Shown here: piece by piece, positions 4,254 to 6,757 of the stretch
Layout: each line of letters starts with the position of its first letter
Numbering within the stretch: position 1 is the stretch's first letter
Assembly (NCBI GenBank): GCA_016789295.1
Contig: JAEUQL010000203.1
Coordinates: 1 to 6,757 of the forward strand
Source: Blastocatellia bacterium
GTDB taxonomy: Bacteria; Acidobacteriota; Blastocatellia; Chloracidobacteriales; JADJPF01
Direction: 5' to 3'
DNA: 6,757 nucleotides
Made by a program: the position numbers and the translations under genes
Notes under the pieces: generated by a model
Database searches by the model: none
The model's input: the letters and a program-made list of their open reading frames with translations, nothing else
Told to the model about the DNA's origin: nothing

Positions 4254-6757
4254 ATGAAAAGCAATTTTTCTAAGTTAATAGCTATCGTCCTCGCGGTTGC
4301 TGCAGCGCTGTTTTTCGCAAGTAGACTTTCGTCACCAACCGAAGTGAACGCGGCTGGGCCACTACTAGTAGTGAAGAATGGTACTCAGGGATCGTGGAGA
4401 AGGCTTCCTATAACACTCAACCTCGATAGAGGGCCTTTTGGCAAGCTCAGTGAAAGTGATGCACAAGCTTTTGCTCTCGCAGCAGCAAATGCTTGGTCAG
4501 GTGTAAACACAGCAAGGCTCAGTTTTGTTGCTGGCAACCCACTTCAACAAGACGTTACTGGAGCAAATGCAGTCAGCTTCTTCAACAGCCTTACTATTGA
4601 TGATGGTATTAATGCAATCATTTTTGACTCTGATGGATCGGTAACAGATGCACTCTTGGGAAGAGGCGCAAGCCAAGGAGTACTTGGCTTTGCAGGACCT
4701 TCGGCCTTTTCTCCTGCCACTGGAGAGATAGTTAAAGGTCGTGGTGTATTCAATGGACTCTTCTTTGATGGAAGACCAAACCCACCAGATGATGTTGAAG
4801 CTGAGGTTCGTGGAACAATCATTCACGAAATTGGACACTTCCTCAACCTTGATCACACACAGGTAGATCAAGGTGCATTTACCCAAAACCAGCCAATAAT
4901 GTTTCCTATAGGTATTGGTCTTGGTGACCAGCTACGCTTTGATGACAGAGTAGCTATTTCCACACTCTACCCAGCAGACAACTTTGCTTCCACAACTGGA
5001 ACAATTCGTGGTCGCATCTTCTTGCCAGATGGAACCACACAGTTTCAAGGTGCAAACGTAGTTGCAAGAAATCTTGACAACAATCAAGTAGTAACCGCTA
5101 TTGTTTCAGGATTTTTGGCAACAGGTAACCGTCGTCCTTCAAGCCAGTTTGGTTCAGACGATCCAAACTTGAAAGGTTTCTACGAACTACGTGGCTTACT
5201 GCCAGGAAGATACTCAATAGAGATCGAACAAGTTAGAAGAGAATTTTCAGGCGGTTCTGGTGTAGGGCCACTTTCACCTCCAGTGTCATTACCTGGACCA
5301 AGAGAGTTCTTTAACACTGATGAGTCAAGCAGTGACAGCACAACTAGCATGACTCCAGTGACAGTTGCAGCAGGTCAGACAGTCGAAAACATCAACATTA
5401 TTATCAACGGCATGACTCAGCCGCCACCAACTGGGCTCAACCCACCGCAGAACGCAACAGCAACAGCCAATGGTGCATCTGTGACCGTAAACTGGCAGCG
5501 TCCAGCCAATCCTACTTTAGCTGATGCAGATCAGACAGGATCAGACATGGCTATTCTACGCCCTGCCGGAATTGGAAATGACCCAGTAATCGATGCTCTC
5601 GATTTTGCCTTTACTGCACAAGATGCAACAACTTTTGTCTTTGGTGAGCAGTTGACACCAGCTTCTTACCCATCAACACTCAAGAGTGTCTACTACTTGA
5701 GCTTCAACGACTTCTTCCAAGATTCGCCATCAGCAGCAGGAGCAAGGCTAAAGATGTTTGTCTTTAACGCTCCAACAAATGCAGACTTCCGAAATGTTCA
5801 GCCAATGAATATGAGGACTTTTGATGTAACAATAACAAAAGATCTTGCCAACATTGACACTGTAAACGAACCAACTGTGAGCAGTGCTGGTGACTTTAAT
5901 GAATTTGTTCTTCCTGAAGATTACACAATTACAAGTGGCAGCTTCTTTGTAGCTCTTGTGTTTGTTGACAAAGGAACCAGCCAACTTGCTTCTGGCGATG
6001 ACTTCATCTATGTAGCAGATGATGCACAGCCTTCAACAGCAATTCTTTCTAACAATGGTGGTACCTCATTTGTCGGTACAGGTGTACAACTCAACTTCTC
6101 CAATGGCCCAAGACTTGTGGACTTTGGAATTTTGGGTAAAGCCCAAGCTGGACAAGCAATGCCTCCAACACTGAATGGCTATAGAATTTACCGCTCAACA
6201 ACGACACCTGTAACTATTAACGATGCAAACAGAATAGGCTCTGTTGATGCAAACACTACAACATTTACTGACAATCCAATGCCAGCCGATGGTAGAACCT
6301 ACAACTATGTAGTAACTGCTGTCTATGACAGAGGTGAGAGCGGTCCATCAAACAATGCTTCTGCTGCTCCAATAAGTGGTGGTGGCAATACACCAAGCTT
6401 TACACTCTCAGTCAGTCCTAATTCACAGACAGTAACGGCTGGAGGTTCAACAACCTTCACTATAAATGTTGCAGGAGCAAATGGATTCAACAGCTCTGTT
6501 GGTCTTAATGTCTCCTCTTCACAGAGCAGTGTAACAACTTCTCTTTCATCCAGCAGCATTCCAACAGGTGGCTCAGCAACACTGACAGTAAACACAACAA
6601 GTTCAACACCTGCTGGCCCGGTGACATTGACCATCACTGGTAATGGTGGAGGCATCACACGCACATCCACAGCAACAGTCAATGTCAATGCAGCACCTGA
6701 CTTTACAATAAGCTTTGCTGGCCCAGTCAATGCTACAAGAAAACAGAATACTACTGT
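4254..6757 (+). CDS. Large secreted metzincin-type zinc metalloprotease with FN3 and Ig-like domains, 3' end missing
   Basis: The frame is open to the window end, giving 834 complete codons. Residues 1-33 are a Sec signal ending V-N-A. The catalytic domain (about 36-242) has the zinc motif HEIGHFLNLDH: H191, E192, H195, H201. A probable Met-turn, IMFP, places M216 fifteen residues later, as in matrixins. Asn198 replaces the usual Gly. A carboxypeptidase-regulatory-like beta domain follows (about 249-386; 'GTIRGRIFLPDGT', 'GFYELRGLLPGRYSIEI'). The first half of an FN3 domain (393-417, Trp414) is separated from its second half (640-706, 'GYRIYRSTT', 'YNYVVTAVYDRG') by about 215 residues that look like a beta-sandwich insertion. 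An Ig-like repeat spans about 714-808 and another starts near 816. No cysteine occurs in the visible protein, so there is no cysteine-switch propeptide. It is secreted or surface-bound; the C-terminal anchor is outside the window. The zinc-protease call is strong, the substrate unknown. Confidence 0.92.
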   Translation, partial: MKSNFSKLIAIVLAVAAALFFASRLSSPTEVNAAGPLLVVKNGTQGSWRRLPITLNLDRGPFGKLSESDAQAFALAAANAWSGVNTARLSFVAGNPLQQDVTGANAVSFFNSLTIDDGINAIIFDSDGSVTDALLGRGASQGVLGFAGPSAFSPATGEIVKGRGVFNGLFFDGRPNPPDDVEAEVRGTIIHEIGHFLNLDHTQVDQGAFTQNQPIMFPIGIGLGDQLRFDDRVAISTLYPADNFASTTGTIRGRIFLPDGTTQFQGANVVARNLDNNQVVTAIVSGFLATGNRRPSSQFGSDDPNLKGFYELRGLLPGRYSIEIEQVRREFSGGSGVGPLSPPVSLPGPREFFNTDESSSDSTTSMTPVTVAAGQTVENINIIINGMTQPPPTGLNPPQNATATANGASVTVNWQRPANPTLADADQTGSDMAILRPAGIGNDPVIDALDFAFTAQDATTFVFGEQLTPASYPSTLKSVYYLSFNDFFQDSPSAAGARLKMFVFNAPTNADFRNVQPMNMRTFDVTITKDLANIDTVNEPTVSSAGDFNEFVLPEDYTITSGSFFVALVFVDKGTSQLASGDDFIYVADDAQPSTAILSNNGGTSFVGTGVQLNFSNGPRLVDFGILGKAQAGQAMPPTLNGYRIYRSTTTPVTINDANRIGSVDANTTTFTDNPMPADGRTYNYVVTAVYDRGESGPSNNASAAPISGGGNTPSFTLSVSPNSQTVTAGGSTTFTINVAGANGFNSSVGLNVSSSQSSVTTSLSSSSIPTGGSATLTVNTTSSTPAGPVTLTITGNGGGITRTSTATVNVNAAPDFTISFAGPVNATRKQNTT

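Noticed and set aside
4497..4886. Minus-strand open frames of 92 and 129 codons opposite the protease domain
   Set aside because: They are antisense to the zinc-motif coding region and arise from its codon pattern. No start signal or family resemblance was seen.
5748..6730. Minus-strand open frames opposite the FN3 and Ig-like region
   Set aside because: They are antisense shadows of the repetitive Thr/Ser/Val-rich coding sequence. The Val/Pro/Leu-rich product at 6323-6730 is what such reverse reading gives.

Overview
The window looks like chromosomal DNA of a free-living Gram-negative-type bacterium with an AT-rich genome. It holds two secreted-protein genes with Sec-type signal peptides, a secreted multidomain metalloprotease and a cytoplasmic hybrid histidine kinase. 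There are no rRNA or tRNA genes, insertion sequences, CRISPR repeats or phage genes. The two secreted-protein families next to the protease, and the start of the acetyltransferase at the left edge, remind me most of Acidobacteriota (Blastocatellia-like) proteins. This is recollection rather than a search, and the low GC would be unusual for that phylum, so the taxon is open.

Left part (1-2875), all minus strand. Reading in transcription order: a small exported protein of unknown function (2875-2363); a 214-base gap with a perfect TATAAT; a 680-residue hybrid sensor kinase (2148-106) with a GAF-like N-terminus, PAS, HisKA, HATPase and a C-terminal receiver; and, 26 bases further, the first 26 codons of a probable GNAT acetyltransferase that runs off the left edge.

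Middle (2876-3619). This is a long divergent intergenic region of 744 bases with no convincing gene. It contains a plausible promoter for the small exported protein, a perfect 9-bp inverted repeat behind it, a 7-bp AT-rich palindrome, and a run of three potential stem-loops directly before the ribosome binding site of the rightward genes.

Right part (3620-6757), plus strand. A 195-residue exported beta-rich protein (3620-4207) is followed after 46 bases by a large secreted protein (from 4254, still open at the window end). The large protein has a signal peptide, a metzincin-type zinc protease domain (HEIGHFLNLDH), a carboxypeptidase-regulatory-like beta domain, an FN3 domain that appears to be split by an inserted beta domain of about 215 residues, and Ig-like repeats. 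The two genes look like one operon; a partnership (exported partner or modulator plus protease) is inferred from adjacency only.
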